DNA of 7,240 bases, taken from positions 1-7,240 of the forward strand of contig JAJFUG010000076.1 in NCBI GenBank assembly GCA_021372515.1. Direction: 5' to 3'. Made by a program: the position numbers and the translations under genes. The notes under the pieces were generated by a model. It saw nothing but the letters and a program-made list of their open reading frames with translations. It had not been told where the DNA came from and did not search any database. Within the stretch, counting starts at the first letter, position 1. Every line of letters begins with the position of its first letter. Shown here piece after piece: positions 1 through 6,313 of this stretch. Origin of the DNA: a bacterium. GTDB lineage: Bacteria; Gemmatimonadota; Glassbacteria; GWA2-58-10.

Positions 1-812
1 CGCAGCAGGGCCAGCTTGCGCTCCAGGCTCACCCGTCCCTCGAAGATCACCGTTTCCCGCAGCCCGAGGGCCACGGCGCGGGACTCCAGGCGCGGGTAGT
101 CATCCCCGGCCCCGGCGAACACCAGACGGACATTCCGTTCCAGCCCCTCTTCACGCGCCCGGACGAACGCCTCCAGCACCAGGTCCAGACGCTTGTAGCG
201 CTTGATCCGCCCCATGTACAGGCAATAAGATTCCTCCAGCGGCGGGCTGTCCCCCGGCGGCGCGGGGGTGTAGAGCGCGCTGTCGATCCCGTTGTAAACC
301 ACTTTCATGCGCTCGCGCCCGAACCCCAGGCCGACAAGCTCCGCGGCCGTGTCCTGCGAGACCGCCTGGCAGTGCTCGCCGCGGTAGAACGCGGGGATCA
401 TTTTCTCCCAGAGCCAGACATAGGCGGCCACCGGAAAAACAGTTTCACGGAAGATGGAGCCGCCGAACAGGTGGTGGAACAGGATCAGCCGCGGCCCGGG
501 CCAGAACGACCGGCTGCGGAACGGTATCTTGTTGACATCCTCGACCAGGATGTCGAAACCGCGGCCGGCCAGCTCACGCCGTACAATGCCGGGCACGGAA
601 TAGTTGAAAGTGAAATTGCTGCCGCGACGCAGCACCTCGATCCCGTCGATTACGGCCTCGGGCGCGCAGCCGGGCCAGGCGCAGGTGAGGAAAGTCACCC
701 GGTGGCCCGCCGCGGCGATGCGGCTGAATATCTCGTGGGCGTGGACCTCGGCCCCCCCGGCCTCGGGGTGCTGGATGTCGCGCCAGTTGACCAGCAGGAT
801 GTTCCGTCCCAT
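1..812 (-). CDS. GT4-family glycosyltransferase (group 1), C-terminus beyond the left edge
   Basis: The protein resembles retaining GT-B glycosyltransferases of family GT4, which move a sugar from an activated donor to an acceptor at the cytoplasmic membrane face. 270 residues are readable without a stop from the ATG at 812. The N-terminal Rossmann-like domain starts MGRNILLVNWRD and holds the GGAE loop (residues 19-22). A DVNKIPF stretch at 92-98 is followed by HHLFGG at 113-118. The linker has VYNGID at 172-177. The donor domain opens with YMGRIKRYKRLD (199-210), then FAGAGDD (232-238) and FEGRVS (257-262). The usual EPFG-type nucleotide-sugar motif would fall outside the window. The start is supported by a GAGGGGG site overlapping the TGA of the upstream phosphoesterase gene, 10 bases away, which suggests translational coupling. 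Family assignment is firm; donor and acceptor cannot be read from the sequence. Confidence 0.88.
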   Translation of the reverse strand, partial: MGRNILLVNWRDIQHPEAGGAEVHAHEIFSRIAAAGHRVTFLTCAWPGCAPEAVIDGIEVLRRGSNFTFNYSVPGIVRRELAGRGFDILVEDVNKIPFRSRSFWPGPRLILFHHLFGGSIFRETVFPVAAYVWLWEKMIPAFYRGEHCQAVSQDTAAELVGLGFGRERMKVVYNGIDSALYTPAPPGDSPPLEESYCLYMGRIKRYKRLDLVLEAFVRAREEGLERNVRLVFAGAGDDYPRLESRAVALGLRETVIFEGRVSLERKLALL

Positions 813-822
813 CGCGTCCCCC

Positions 823-1548
823 TCAGCGTCCGCGGGCCAGGCGCTCGGCCAGCACGGCGGGCAGTCCGGCCTCCAAGATCGAGTGCTGCGCGGCCGGAAT
901 GTCGTACTCCACGCGCTGGAGCGTGAAACGTCCCGTGCCGTCATCCAGCAGGCCGAACGAGGCCCGCGGGTCGCCATCGCGCGGCTGGCCCACGCTGCCG
1001 GGGTTGATTATGCAGCGCGCGCCCGGGCGAAGGGTGTAATCCTCGGCCCCCAGGCAGGCCACTGTCCCATCCGCCTGCTCGAACAGCATCGGGTAATGTG
1101 TATGGCCGAAAAAAAGGAGCGGTCCGCTGAAAAATCCGAACAGCTCCTCGGCATGGTCATCCGACATCAGGTAGCTCCAGGCGGCGGGGTCATCGGGCGT
1201 GGCGTGCACGGTGCGATAGACCCCGGGCGAGTCCTCGTAAGGCAGGGCGGCGAGCCAGGCGATTTCCTCCGCGGTCAGGACCTTACGGGTCCAGAGCACG
1301 GCGGCGCGGGCGGCGGAATTGAAGCACTCGATCGAGGTCCGGCCAGCCACCGCGGCGTCATGGTTGCCCAGGATGACGCTGGAACAACTCTCGCGGGTCA
1401 GGCGCAGGCATTCGGCCGGCTCGGCCCCATAGCCCACCACATCCCCCAGACAGACCACCCGAGCCGCCCCCAGGCGCCCGATACTGTCGAGCACCGCGCT
1501 CAGGGCCGGCAGGTTGCCGTGAATGTCGGAGATGATAGCATGGAGCAA
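823..1548 (-). CDS. Calcineurin-like metallophosphoesterase (YfcE/MJ0936-type)
   Basis: This is a 241-residue, probably cytosolic, dinuclear-metal phosphoesterase. All family motifs are present in order: SDIHGN (7-12), GDVVGYG (35-41), GNHD (61-64), VHATP (114-118) and GHTH (148-151), followed by INPGSVGQPRDGDP (181-194), a signature of the small stand-alone Metallophos_2 proteins. The Asp, His and Asn metal ligands are all there. Known relatives act on phosphodiesters or nucleotides, but the substrate cannot be assigned here. The start is a TTG at 1548, six bases after AGGGGG; no in-frame ATG lies before the essential SDIHGN motif, so the TTG is preferred. The gene starts 22 bases after nusB and is followed 10 bases later by the glycosyltransferase, so the three are probably co-transcribed. 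There is no signal peptide or membrane segment. Confidence 0.92.
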   Translation of the reverse strand: MLHAIISDIHGNLPALSAVLDSIGRLGAARVVCLGDVVGYGAEPAECLRLTRESCSSVILGNHDAAVAGRTSIECFNSAARAAVLWTRKVLTAEEIAWLAALPYEDSPGVYRTVHATPDDPAAWSYLMSDDHAEELFGFFSGPLLFFGHTHYPMLFEQADGTVACLGAEDYTLRPGARCIINPGSVGQPRDGDPRASFGLLDDGTGRFTLQRVEYDIPAAQHSILEAGLPAVLAERLARGR

Positions 1549-1570
1549 AGTCGGCCCCCTGGCGCCGAAA

Positions 1571-2011
1571 TCACTGAGGCTCTTCGTCCTCCAGCAGTGC
1601 GCCGCTCTTGATCAGGCTCCGGTAGACCGCATCCAGAACTCCGTTCAGAAAGCGCGGGCTGTCCTCGGTGCCGAAGAAGTGCGCGAGCTGGACATATTCG
1701 TTGATCGTTACTTTCGGGGGGACATCGCCGATATACAGGAACTCGGTGATCGCCAGGCGCAGCATCAGCTTGTCGAGCACGGCCAGACGGTGGATCGACC
1801 AGTTCTGCAGGCAGCCGATGAACAGCTCGTCGATCTCGTCCGTGTGCTCGGTCATGCGCAGCAGCAGACGGGTGGTGAAATCCCGGTTCTCCGGGCCCAC
1901 TCGCCGCTGGGTGAAAAATTCACGCAGTGCGCGCTCAGTCGGTTTTCCGCTCAACAATGCGCCGTAGGCGATCTGAATCGCCCACAGGCGGCCCTTGGTC
2001 CGTTTTCTCAT
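1571..2011 (-). CDS. nusB: Transcription antitermination factor NusB
   Basis: NusB is a small all-helical RNA-binding protein that pairs with NusE (ribosomal protein S10) on boxA RNA. It supports antitermination of rRNA operons. The 146-residue length is typical. The N-terminal helix (RKRTKGRLWAIQIAYG) carries the basic arginine-rich start of the family. The C-terminal half holds the signature pattern: NWSIHRLAVLDKLMLRLAI, then EFLY, then VTINEYVQLAHFFG, then FLNGVLDAV. The acidic tail (LLEDEEPQ) is unremarkable. The ATG at 2011 follows the purine-rich GGAAGAAGA, a usable ribosome binding site. It lies 90 bases downstream of ribH, and nusB after ribH is a widespread gene order. Here a terminator-like hairpin occupies the gap, so nusB may depend on readthrough or a separate promoter. 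Confidence 0.95.
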   Translation of the reverse strand: MRKRTKGRLWAIQIAYGALLSGKPTERALREFFTQRRVGPENRDFTTRLLLRMTEHTDEIDELFIGCLQNWSIHRLAVLDKLMLRLAITEFLYIGDVPPKVTINEYVQLAHFFGTEDSPRFLNGVLDAVYRSLIKSGALLEDEEPQ

Positions 2012-2035
2012 TCTTCTTCCGGGAATCTCACGCTG

Positions 2036-2080
2036 AAAAGGCCCCGCCGGGGCGGCAGGCCCGCCTCGCGGAGGGCTTTT
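2036..2080 (-). terminator. Terminator-like hairpin between ribH and nusB
   Basis: Read on the minus strand, an AAAAGCCC arm (2080-2073) faces GGGGCCTTTT (2045-2036), giving the A-tract/GC-stem/U-tract look of an intrinsic terminator. Inside, GGCGG (2065-2061) can pair with CCGCC (2055-2051). A competing local hairpin pairs GCCCC (2053-2049) with GGGGC (2045-2041) around a three-base loop, directly before CTTTT. The U-tract is only four bases, so termination may be partial. Its position would end or attenuate the riboflavin transcript ahead of nusB. No folding energy was calculated. Confidence 0.45.
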
Positions 2081-2101
2081 CGGGACCCCGGTTCCATGTA
2101 A

Positions 2102-2572
2102 TCAGATCGCGCCGCCGCCGTACAGGTCCATCATCTCCAAGGCGGCCATGGCCGCCTCGGCGCCCTTGTTTCCGGCCTTGGCCCCGGCGCGCTCCAGCGC
2201 CTGTTCCAGGTTGTCGCTGGTCACCACGCCGAAAATCACTGGCACCGCGGCCTCGAAAGCCGCCAGGGCCACGCCCTTCGACACTTCGGAGGCCACATAG
2301 TCGAAATGCGGCGTCTCGCCGCGGATCACCGCGCCCAGAGCGATCACGGCATCGAATTTCTGGCCCAGGGCCAGCTTGCGGCACAGGGCGCCGATCTCGA
2401 ACGCACCCGGCACGCGGAACACACTGATGTCCTGGTCCGCCACGCCGTGACGGGTGAGGATGTCCACCGCGCCGGCACTCAGGCGGCTGGTGACCAGGTC
2501 GTTGAAACGGGACACCACCAGGGCCACTTTCTTGCCCTTGCCGTCGAGCTTACCCTCGAATATCCTGGGCAT
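2102..2572 (-). CDS. ribH: 6,7-dimethyl-8-ribityllumazine synthase (RibH)
   Basis: RibH condenses 5-amino-6-ribitylaminouracil with 3,4-dihydroxy-2-butanone 4-phosphate to give lumazine, the penultimate riboflavin step. In many bacteria it assembles into pentamers or 60-mer capsids. The protein has 156 residues, the usual length. Visible landmarks are the substrate-binding SRFND segment (21-25), VPGAFEI (54-60), [14 protein letters not shown] (80-93) with the catalytic histidine at 89, and [13 protein letters not shown] (114-126), followed by an AGNKGAEAA helix. The proline that usually follows VPGAFEI is glycine here, which should not affect the fold. The ATG at 2572 sits five bases after GGGGAG. 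The gene follows ribBA by 59 bases, a gap that contains a GC-rich hairpin (2590-2623). Confidence 0.97.
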   Translation of the reverse strand: MPRIFEGKLDGKGKKVALVVSRFNDLVTSRLSAGAVDILTRHGVADQDISVFRVPGAFEIGALCRKLALGQKFDAVIALGAVIRGETPHFDYVASEVSKGVALAAFEAAVPVIFGVVTSDNLEQALERAGAKAGNKGAEAAMAALEMMDLYGGGAI

Positions 2573-2589
2573 CGTCGCTCCCCTTTCGG

Positions 2590-2623
2590 CCCGCGCCGCT
2601 CATTCAATCTGCGGCCGCGCGGG
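2590..2623 (-). other. GC-rich hairpin in the ribBA-ribH gap
   Basis: On the minus strand CCCGCG, a CGG bulge and CCGC (2623-2611) can pair with GCGG and CGCGGG (2599-2590) around an 11-base AT-rich loop, giving about ten base pairs. No U-tract follows; the ribH ribosome binding site comes next. It is therefore unlikely to be an intrinsic terminator. It could act on mRNA stability or ribH translation, or be chance in GC-rich DNA. The 59-base gap holds no gene. Confidence 0.4.
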
Positions 2624-2631
2624 AAAACGGT

Positions 2632-3879
2632 TCATTGATTGCCTTTGTCGGTCTTCAGGGTCTTGTGCAGCCTGTGACCCATGCGCACCCGCTTGGTTTC
2701 GAGATAGCAGCGGTTGTACTCGTTGGGCTCCTGCTCGATGGGCACGGTGCAACTGACATTCAGCCCGAACCCGTCGTAGATGAACGCGTCGATCTTCTTT
2801 GGGTTGTTGGTCATCAGCCGCACGCTGGTCAGGCCGAGGTCTTTTAGGATCTGTATCCCGACTCCATAATCGCGCTCATCGGCCTTGAGGCCCAGCTCGA
2901 TGTTGGCGTCCACCGTGTCCAGGCCCTTGTCCTGAAGGGCGTAGGCCTTGATCTTGTTGGCCAGGCCGATCCCGCGGCCCTCCTGGTTCAGGTAGACCAG
3001 CACGCCGGAGCCCTCTTTCTGGATAATCTGCATGGCGGTCTGGAGCTGGTAGCGGCAATCGCAGCGCAGGCTGGCCAGGGTGTCGCCGGTCAGGCAGCTC
3101 GAATGCACCCGCACCAGCACATCGCTCTTGCCGCGCACCTCGCCGCAGACCAGGGCCAGGTGGGCCTCGTCGTTGTAGGTGGTCTCGTACAGGTACAGGT
3201 CGAACTTACCGTAGGAGGTGGGCAGCACGGTCTGGGCCGTGCAGCGGATTATTTTCTCCTTGCCGCGGCGGTAGCGGATCAGGTCCTGGATCGAGGCCAC
3301 CGGGATGTCGAACTCGCGGGAGATTTCGAGCAGGCGGGGCAGGCGCGCCATGCTGCCGTCCTGGTCCATGATCTCGCAGAGCACGCCCACCGGCTGGAAC
3401 CCGGCCAGCACGGCCAGGTCGACCGTGGCCTCGGTGTGCCCGGCGCGGCGCAGCACTCCACCGTCCCTGGCCCGCAGCGGGAAAATGTGGCCCGGACGGG
3501 CGAACTCGTCGGGACGGGCGGCGCGGTCGGTCAGAGCGCAGATCGTGGCCGCGCGGTCGAAAGCCGATATCCCGGTGCTGGTGCCGATCTTGTAGTCCAC
3601 GCTCACGGTGAACCCGGTGCCCAGCAGTGAGGTGTTCACCCCCACCATCGGGTCGAGCCGCATCTGGTCGGCATGCCGCTCGCTCATCGGCACGCAGATC
3701 AAACCGCGGCCATGTATGGCCATGAAATTGACCGCCTCGGGCGTGATCGGCTCGGCGGCCATGACCAGGTCGCCCTCGTTCTCCCGGCACTCGTCATCCA
3801 CCAGGATCACCATGCCGCCCTTGCGGATACGCTCGATCACATCCTCGATCGGGGTAAGTCTGTTGTCCAGCGTGATCAT
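2632..3879 (-). CDS. ribBA: Bifunctional DHBP synthase / GTP cyclohydrolase II (RibBA)
   Basis: This fused cytosolic enzyme makes both riboflavin precursors. The N-terminal RibB domain (about 1-205) converts ribulose 5-phosphate to 3,4-dihydroxy-2-butanone 4-phosphate plus formate. The C-terminal RibA domain (about 210-410) opens GTP to the diaminopyrimidine. RibB motifs: DDECRENEGD (28-37), TGISAFDRA (102-110), RPGHIFPLRA (128-137), AGHTEA (146-151) and CEIMDQDGSMAR (168-179). RibA motifs: VHSSCLTGD (258-266) and LRCDC (271-275), giving the three zinc cysteines at 262, 273 and 275, then NQEGRGIGL (298-306) and TNNPKK (357-362). Minor variants are HSSC for the common HSEC and YLNQEGRG for YLRQEGRG. 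I chose the ATG at 3879 (415 residues) because AGAGAGGA lies ten bases upstream. An in-frame ATG at 3903 would add eight residues but has no such site and lies 13 bases from ribE. The gene ends 59 bases before ribH. Confidence 0.97.
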   Translation of the reverse strand: MITLDNRLTPIEDVIERIRKGGMVILVDDECRENEGDLVMAAEPITPEAVNFMAIHGRGLICVPMSERHADQMRLDPMVGVNTSLLGTGFTVSVDYKIGTSTGISAFDRAATICALTDRAARPDEFARPGHIFPLRARDGGVLRRAGHTEATVDLAVLAGFQPVGVLCEIMDQDGSMARLPRLLEISREFDIPVASIQDLIRYRRGKEKIIRCTAQTVLPTSYGKFDLYLYETTYNDEAHLALVCGEVRGKSDVLVRVHSSCLTGDTLASLRCDCRYQLQTAMQIIQKEGSGVLVYLNQEGRGIGLANKIKAYALQDKGLDTVDANIELGLKADERDYGVGIQILKDLGLTSVRLMTNNPKKIDAFIYDGFGLNVSCTVPIEQEPNEYNRCYLETKRVRMGHRLHKTLKTDKGNQ

Positions 3880-3916
3880 TCTTCGCTTGTCCTCTCTACT
3901 CATAGCCGCGGCGGGC

Positions 3917-4564
3917 TCAGCGGTAGCCCCAGCCGCGGAGTTTATCCTCGGTCAGCCCCCCGGCGGGGCCCTCGCCGGCGCTGTCCATCGCGCCGAGCAC
4001 ATACTTGCCGATAATGTCGGTCTCCAGGTTCAGCACCCGTCCCGGGGCCAGTTCGGCCAGGGTGGTGGCGCTCAGGGTGAACCCGATCAGCGAGACCGTG
4101 AAAGAGCCGCGCTCCAGACGGGCCACGGTGAGGCTCACCCCATCCAGGGCCACCGAGCCACGCGGCACGACGTAGCGACGGGCCGCCTCCGGCAGGGCGA
4201 ACGTGGCGAGCAGGCTCTCCGGGCGTTTCTCCAGCGACAGCACCCGCGTGGTGCAATCGACGTGGCCCAGCACGAAATGACCGTCGAACCGCCCACTCGC
4301 CGGGACCGCCCGCTCGAGGTTCACCCGGCCGCCCACTGCGAGCGCGCCCAGATTGGTCTTCGACAGGGTCTCCGAGACCGCCTCGGCGTCCAGACTTCCA
4401 TCGCCCACGGCGGTGACAGTCAGACAGGCCCCGTTGACCGCCAGTGAATCGCCGGGGTGCATTCCACCGTCCAGGCCGCCGGCCCGGATGGAGAGGGTGC
4501 GGCCTCCCCCCAGCGGGCGCACCGCGGTCACGACGCCCACCTGCTCGATAATCCCTGTAAACAT
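3917..4564 (-). CDS. ribE: Riboflavin synthase, alpha chain (RibE)
   Basis: RibE dismutates two lumazine molecules to riboflavin and returns the pyrimidine; it works as a trimer. In Bacillus nomenclature the gene is also called ribE, elsewhere ribC. The 215-residue protein is a tandem repeat of two lumazine-binding beta-barrels. Repeat one starts MFTGIIE, then NGACLTV (44-50), SETLSKTNLG (64-73) and GHFVLGHVD (95-103). Repeat two has LDGVSLTV (140-147), SLIGFTLSATTL (158-169) and NLETDIIGKYV (179-189). The second-repeat segment is usually close to LIPETLERTTL or LIPHTLxxTTL; here the IP and the charged or polar positions differ while the TL and TTL framework is kept. Otherwise the protein is standard. 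The ATG at 4564 starts the conserved MFTGI, so it is secure although no clear Shine-Dalgarno site precedes it. It lies 48 bases after ribD, in an AT-rich gap. Confidence 0.95.
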   Translation of the reverse strand: MFTGIIEQVGVVTAVRPLGGGRTLSIRAGGLDGGMHPGDSLAVNGACLTVTAVGDGSLDAEAVSETLSKTNLGALAVGGRVNLERAVPASGRFDGHFVLGHVDCTTRVLSLEKRPESLLATFALPEAARRYVVPRGSVALDGVSLTVARLERGSFTVSLIGFTLSATTLAELAPGRVLNLETDIIGKYVLGAMDSAGEGPAGGLTEDKLRGWGYR

Positions 4565-4612
4565 GGATCGATCAGGATAAGATAATACGATTCAACGGGG
4601 AAGGCAAAAAAT

Positions 4613-5731
4613 TTATCCCTGCGGATACTCCAGACGGCCGGTTATATAGAGGTCCGGGCCGATCCTGCGGCTCTCGGAGTCAGCCAGGCGCAGCGGCAGC
4701 CGCCCGCCCTCGGGCGCGATCTGTCCCACCCCGTGCAGCGGCCCGCCCTCGCCGTAGAGCGAGGGGGCGATGAACAGGTGCAACCGCTCGACCAGGCGCG
4801 CCAGCAGGAACGCGCTCGCCACCCGCCGGCCGCCCTCGACCAGCACGCTGGTCACGCCCCGCGCGCCGAGGGTGTCCAATACGGCTTCCAGAGGCAGGTT
4901 CCCGTCACCCGCCCCCTCCAGCGGGATCACAGCCACCCCCAGCGCCTCCAGGGCGGCGGCGCGCTGTGGGTCGGCCAGGGCTGGGTCGTAGAGCACGACT
5001 GCCGGGAACTGGCCGGCCGTGGCCACGAGGCGGCTCTCCAGGGGCAGGCGCAGACGGCTGTCCAGGACCGCGCGCAACGGCTGGCGCGCCCCGGAGACCC
5101 CGCGCACGTTGAGCAGCGGGTCATCGGCCAGGACAGTGGAGATGCCGACCAGGACACAGTCGTGCCAGGCGCGCAGGCGCTGGACGTAGCGCCGCGAGAG
5201 GGCCGAGCTGATCCCGGTGCGCTGTCCCGGCCCGGCCGCGATGGCCCCGTCCAGGCTCTGCGCCAGCTTGAGCGCCACAAACGGACGGCCGGTGCGGACA
5301 CGGTGCAGGAACACCTCGTTCAGTTCGCCCGCCTCGGAACGCAGAATGCCCACCTTTACCTCGATCCCCTCGCGGCGCAGCCAGTTGATCCCGCGCCCGC
5401 TGACCCGCGGGTCGGGGTCGCGCATGGCCACCACGGCGCGCTCTATACCGGCCCGGACAAGGGCCTCGGCGCAGGGCGGAGTGCGTCCGTGGTGCGAGCA
5501 GGGTTCCAGGTTCACGTACAGCGTGGCCCCGCGGGCACGGCGCCCGGCCCGGCGCAGCGCCAGCACCTCGGCGTGGGGCTGCCCGGCCTGGTGGTGCCAG
5601 CCCTCACCCACCACCGCGCCGTCGCGCACCAGCACCGCGCCCACCATCGGGTTGGGCGAGGTCCAGCCGCGGCCGCGCGCTGCCAACTCCAGGGCGCGCG
5701 CCATCCAGGCTTTTTCTTCGGTTTGGCTCAT
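4613..5731 (-). CDS. ribD: Bifunctional pyrimidine deaminase / reductase (RibD)
   Basis: RibD carries out the second and third steps after GTP opening: zinc-dependent deamination of the diaminopyrimidine, then NADPH-dependent reduction of the ribosyl side chain. The deaminase domain (about 1-145) has the SPNPMVGAV substrate loop (25-33), the zinc and catalytic HAE (53-55), and EPCSHHGRTPPC (76-87) with cysteines 78 and 87. The reductase domain (about 150-372) has FVALKLAQSLDGAIA (151-165), then VLVGISTVLADDPLL and VLVEGG. The family usually has an M or A before SLDG; here it is Q. The ATG at 5731 gives 372 residues. An in-frame TTG at 5740 would add three, but neither has a visible Shine-Dalgarno site, so I prefer the ATG. 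It is the first gene of the rib operon. The leader upstream shows inverted repeats but no FMN riboswitch. Confidence 0.96.
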   Translation of the reverse strand: MSQTEEKAWMARALELAARGRGWTSPNPMVGAVLVRDGAVVGEGWHHQAGQPHAEVLALRRAGRRARGATLYVNLEPCSHHGRTPPCAEALVRAGIERAVVAMRDPDPRVSGRGINWLRREGIEVKVGILRSEAGELNEVFLHRVRTGRPFVALKLAQSLDGAIAAGPGQRTGISSALSRRYVQRLRAWHDCVLVGISTVLADDPLLNVRGVSGARQPLRAVLDSRLRLPLESRLVATAGQFPAVVLYDPALADPQRAAALEALGVAVIPLEGAGDGNLPLEAVLDTLGARGVTSVLVEGGRRVASAFLLARLVERLHLFIAPSLYGEGGPLHGVGQIAPEGGRLPLRLADSESRRIGPDLYITGRLEYPQG

Positions 5732-5830
5732 ATCAATCAAATCGAGATTAATGGTGACAGACTTCTATGCCGTTCCGGCTTAAGAAACACACCGGCCAGG
5801 ACTATTTGCTGACATTTCCCAGGCCCGGTT

Positions 5831-5866
5831 TCTTTCGCAGGGGCACGGCGCGCCGTGCCCGAAAGA
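5831..5866. repeat. 20-base perfect palindrome with extended flanking arms
   Basis: GGGCACGGCG (5841-5850) is followed at once by its exact reverse complement CGCCGTGCCC (5851-5860). Outside it, TCTTTC (5831-5836) matches GAAAGA (5861-5866), separated on the left by a four-base GCAG bulge. As RNA on either strand it would form a strong hairpin with a tight loop. On the plus strand it is followed by TTTTATATGTT, on the minus strand by no U-tract. If the candidate rib promoter is right, the rib transcript would start inside this palindrome. Confidence 0.75.
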
Positions 5867-5894
5867 TTTTATATGTTCTCTTGGTTACGGCCAA
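5866..5894 (-). promoter_or_regulatory. Candidate promoter of the rib operon
   Basis: On the minus strand TTGGCC (5894-5889) and TAAAAT (5871-5866) are 17 bases apart, a reasonable match to a housekeeping sigma-70-type promoter (four and five of six positions). Transcription would begin near 5858 and leave a leader of roughly 125 bases before ribD. It is the best pair I found in the gap, but the match is modest and the location depends on reading by eye. Confidence 0.35.
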
Positions 5895-5900
5895 GAGAAC
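5875..5900. repeat. Perfect 10-base inverted repeat with 6-base spacer
   Basis: GTTCTCTTGG (5875-5884) and CCAAGAGAAC (5891-5900) are exact reverse complements around TTACGG. A 26-base dyad of this form could be the operator of a dimeric transcription factor or an RNA hairpin. It lacks a U-tract on either side. It overlaps the -35 box and spacer of the candidate rib promoter, which would suit an operator. A dispersed intergenic repeat is an equally reasonable reading. Confidence 0.75.
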
Positions 5901-6100
5901 CAGAAGCCATTGGGGGACCGTAAACTCGCCCGGGCCAATTGGGGTTACCAGACTGTGGTGTGCATGCAGCTCTTGCACGCTGCCTGCGGTGCGGGGCGAC
6001 GCTGACGCTGATTGCCCGCCGGACCGCGGGAGTTTTGCCTCCGTTCGGTGTGCGCGCGGCATTTGCTCCGCTGCCCTGCCGAGGCTCGGACATACGGCCT

Positions 6101-6124
6101 CCCGGCGGCCCTGCGGGCCGCGGG
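6101..6124. repeat. GC-rich hairpin
   Basis: GCGGCCC (6105-6111) and GGGCCGC (6115-6121) are exact reverse complements around TGC. CCC (6101-6103) and GGG (6122-6124) extend the stem past a single bulged G. A run of six A follows on the plus strand, so no U-tract is present there. The minus strand has the T-run before the hairpin, not after it. It is therefore not a standard terminator in either direction. Confidence 0.55.
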
Positions 6125-6219
6125 TGAGAAAAAACGCCGCTGGGCATCTACAGCCTGGATCGAACTTGCATACCAAACTATACAAGGCCGTATTCATTGG
6201 AACGGCGCCGGGCAGACAT

Positions 6220-6256
6220 AAAAACCGCCGGGCGCAGCTTGCGGCGCGCCCGGCGG
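6220..6256 (-). terminator. Rho-independent terminator of the rubredoxin gene
   Basis: On the minus strand CCGCCGGGCGC (6256-6246) pairs perfectly over 11 bases with GCGCCCGGCGG (6235-6225) around a ten-base loop, and TTTTT (6224-6220) follows directly. It lies 57 bases after the rubredoxin stop codon. This is a textbook intrinsic terminator and insulates the rubredoxin unit from the riboflavin operon downstream. Confidence 0.88.
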
Positions 6257-6313
6257 ATCATCGTTCCGGGTCACTTGGGCCCGGGGGATTGACACAACTT
6301 GCTGCCGCCGGGA

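Larger units (their letters stand above)
5732..6313. other. Gene-free stretch between ribD and the rubredoxin gene
   Basis: I see no credible gene here. Open frames exist on both strands (for example 5767-6333 plus and 5802-6197 minus) but they run through strong inverted repeats, overlap each other, and give Arg-, Cys- and Pro-rich translations without any recognisable fold or ribosome binding site. The stretch holds the rubredoxin terminator (6220-6256), a GC-rich hairpin (6101-6124), a small hairpin (6015-6030), two prominent inverted repeats (5831-5900) and a candidate rib promoter. The 5861-6160 part looks like the palindrome-rich intergenic repeats many genomes carry in several copies. 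That is an impression only, since one window cannot show copy number. Confidence 0.6.

Noticed and set aside
604-1611. 335-codon open frame on the plus strand
   Set aside because: It lies antisense to the phosphoesterase and glycosyltransferase genes, whose motifs are unambiguous. It is a GC-rich shadow frame.
4579-4607. Possible internal promoter between ribD and ribE on the minus strand (TTGCCT, 17 bases, TATCTT)
   Set aside because: Only four of six positions match in each box and the start point would fall almost at the ribE ATG. The AT-rich gap alone can explain it.
4733-5812. 359-codon open frame on the plus strand
   Set aside because: It is antisense to ribD, which has complete catalytic motifs. 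The translation is His-, Gln- and Arg-rich, as expected for a shadow frame.
5841-5871. Plus-strand terminator reading of the 20-base palindrome followed by a T-rich tract
   Set aside because: There is no plus-strand gene upstream to terminate, so the structure is listed as a repeat instead.
5802-6197. 131-codon open frame on the minus strand in the same gap
   Set aside because: No ribosome binding site, composition typical of noncoding GC-rich DNA, and it spans the candidate promoter and hairpins. A long frame by chance is common at this GC content.
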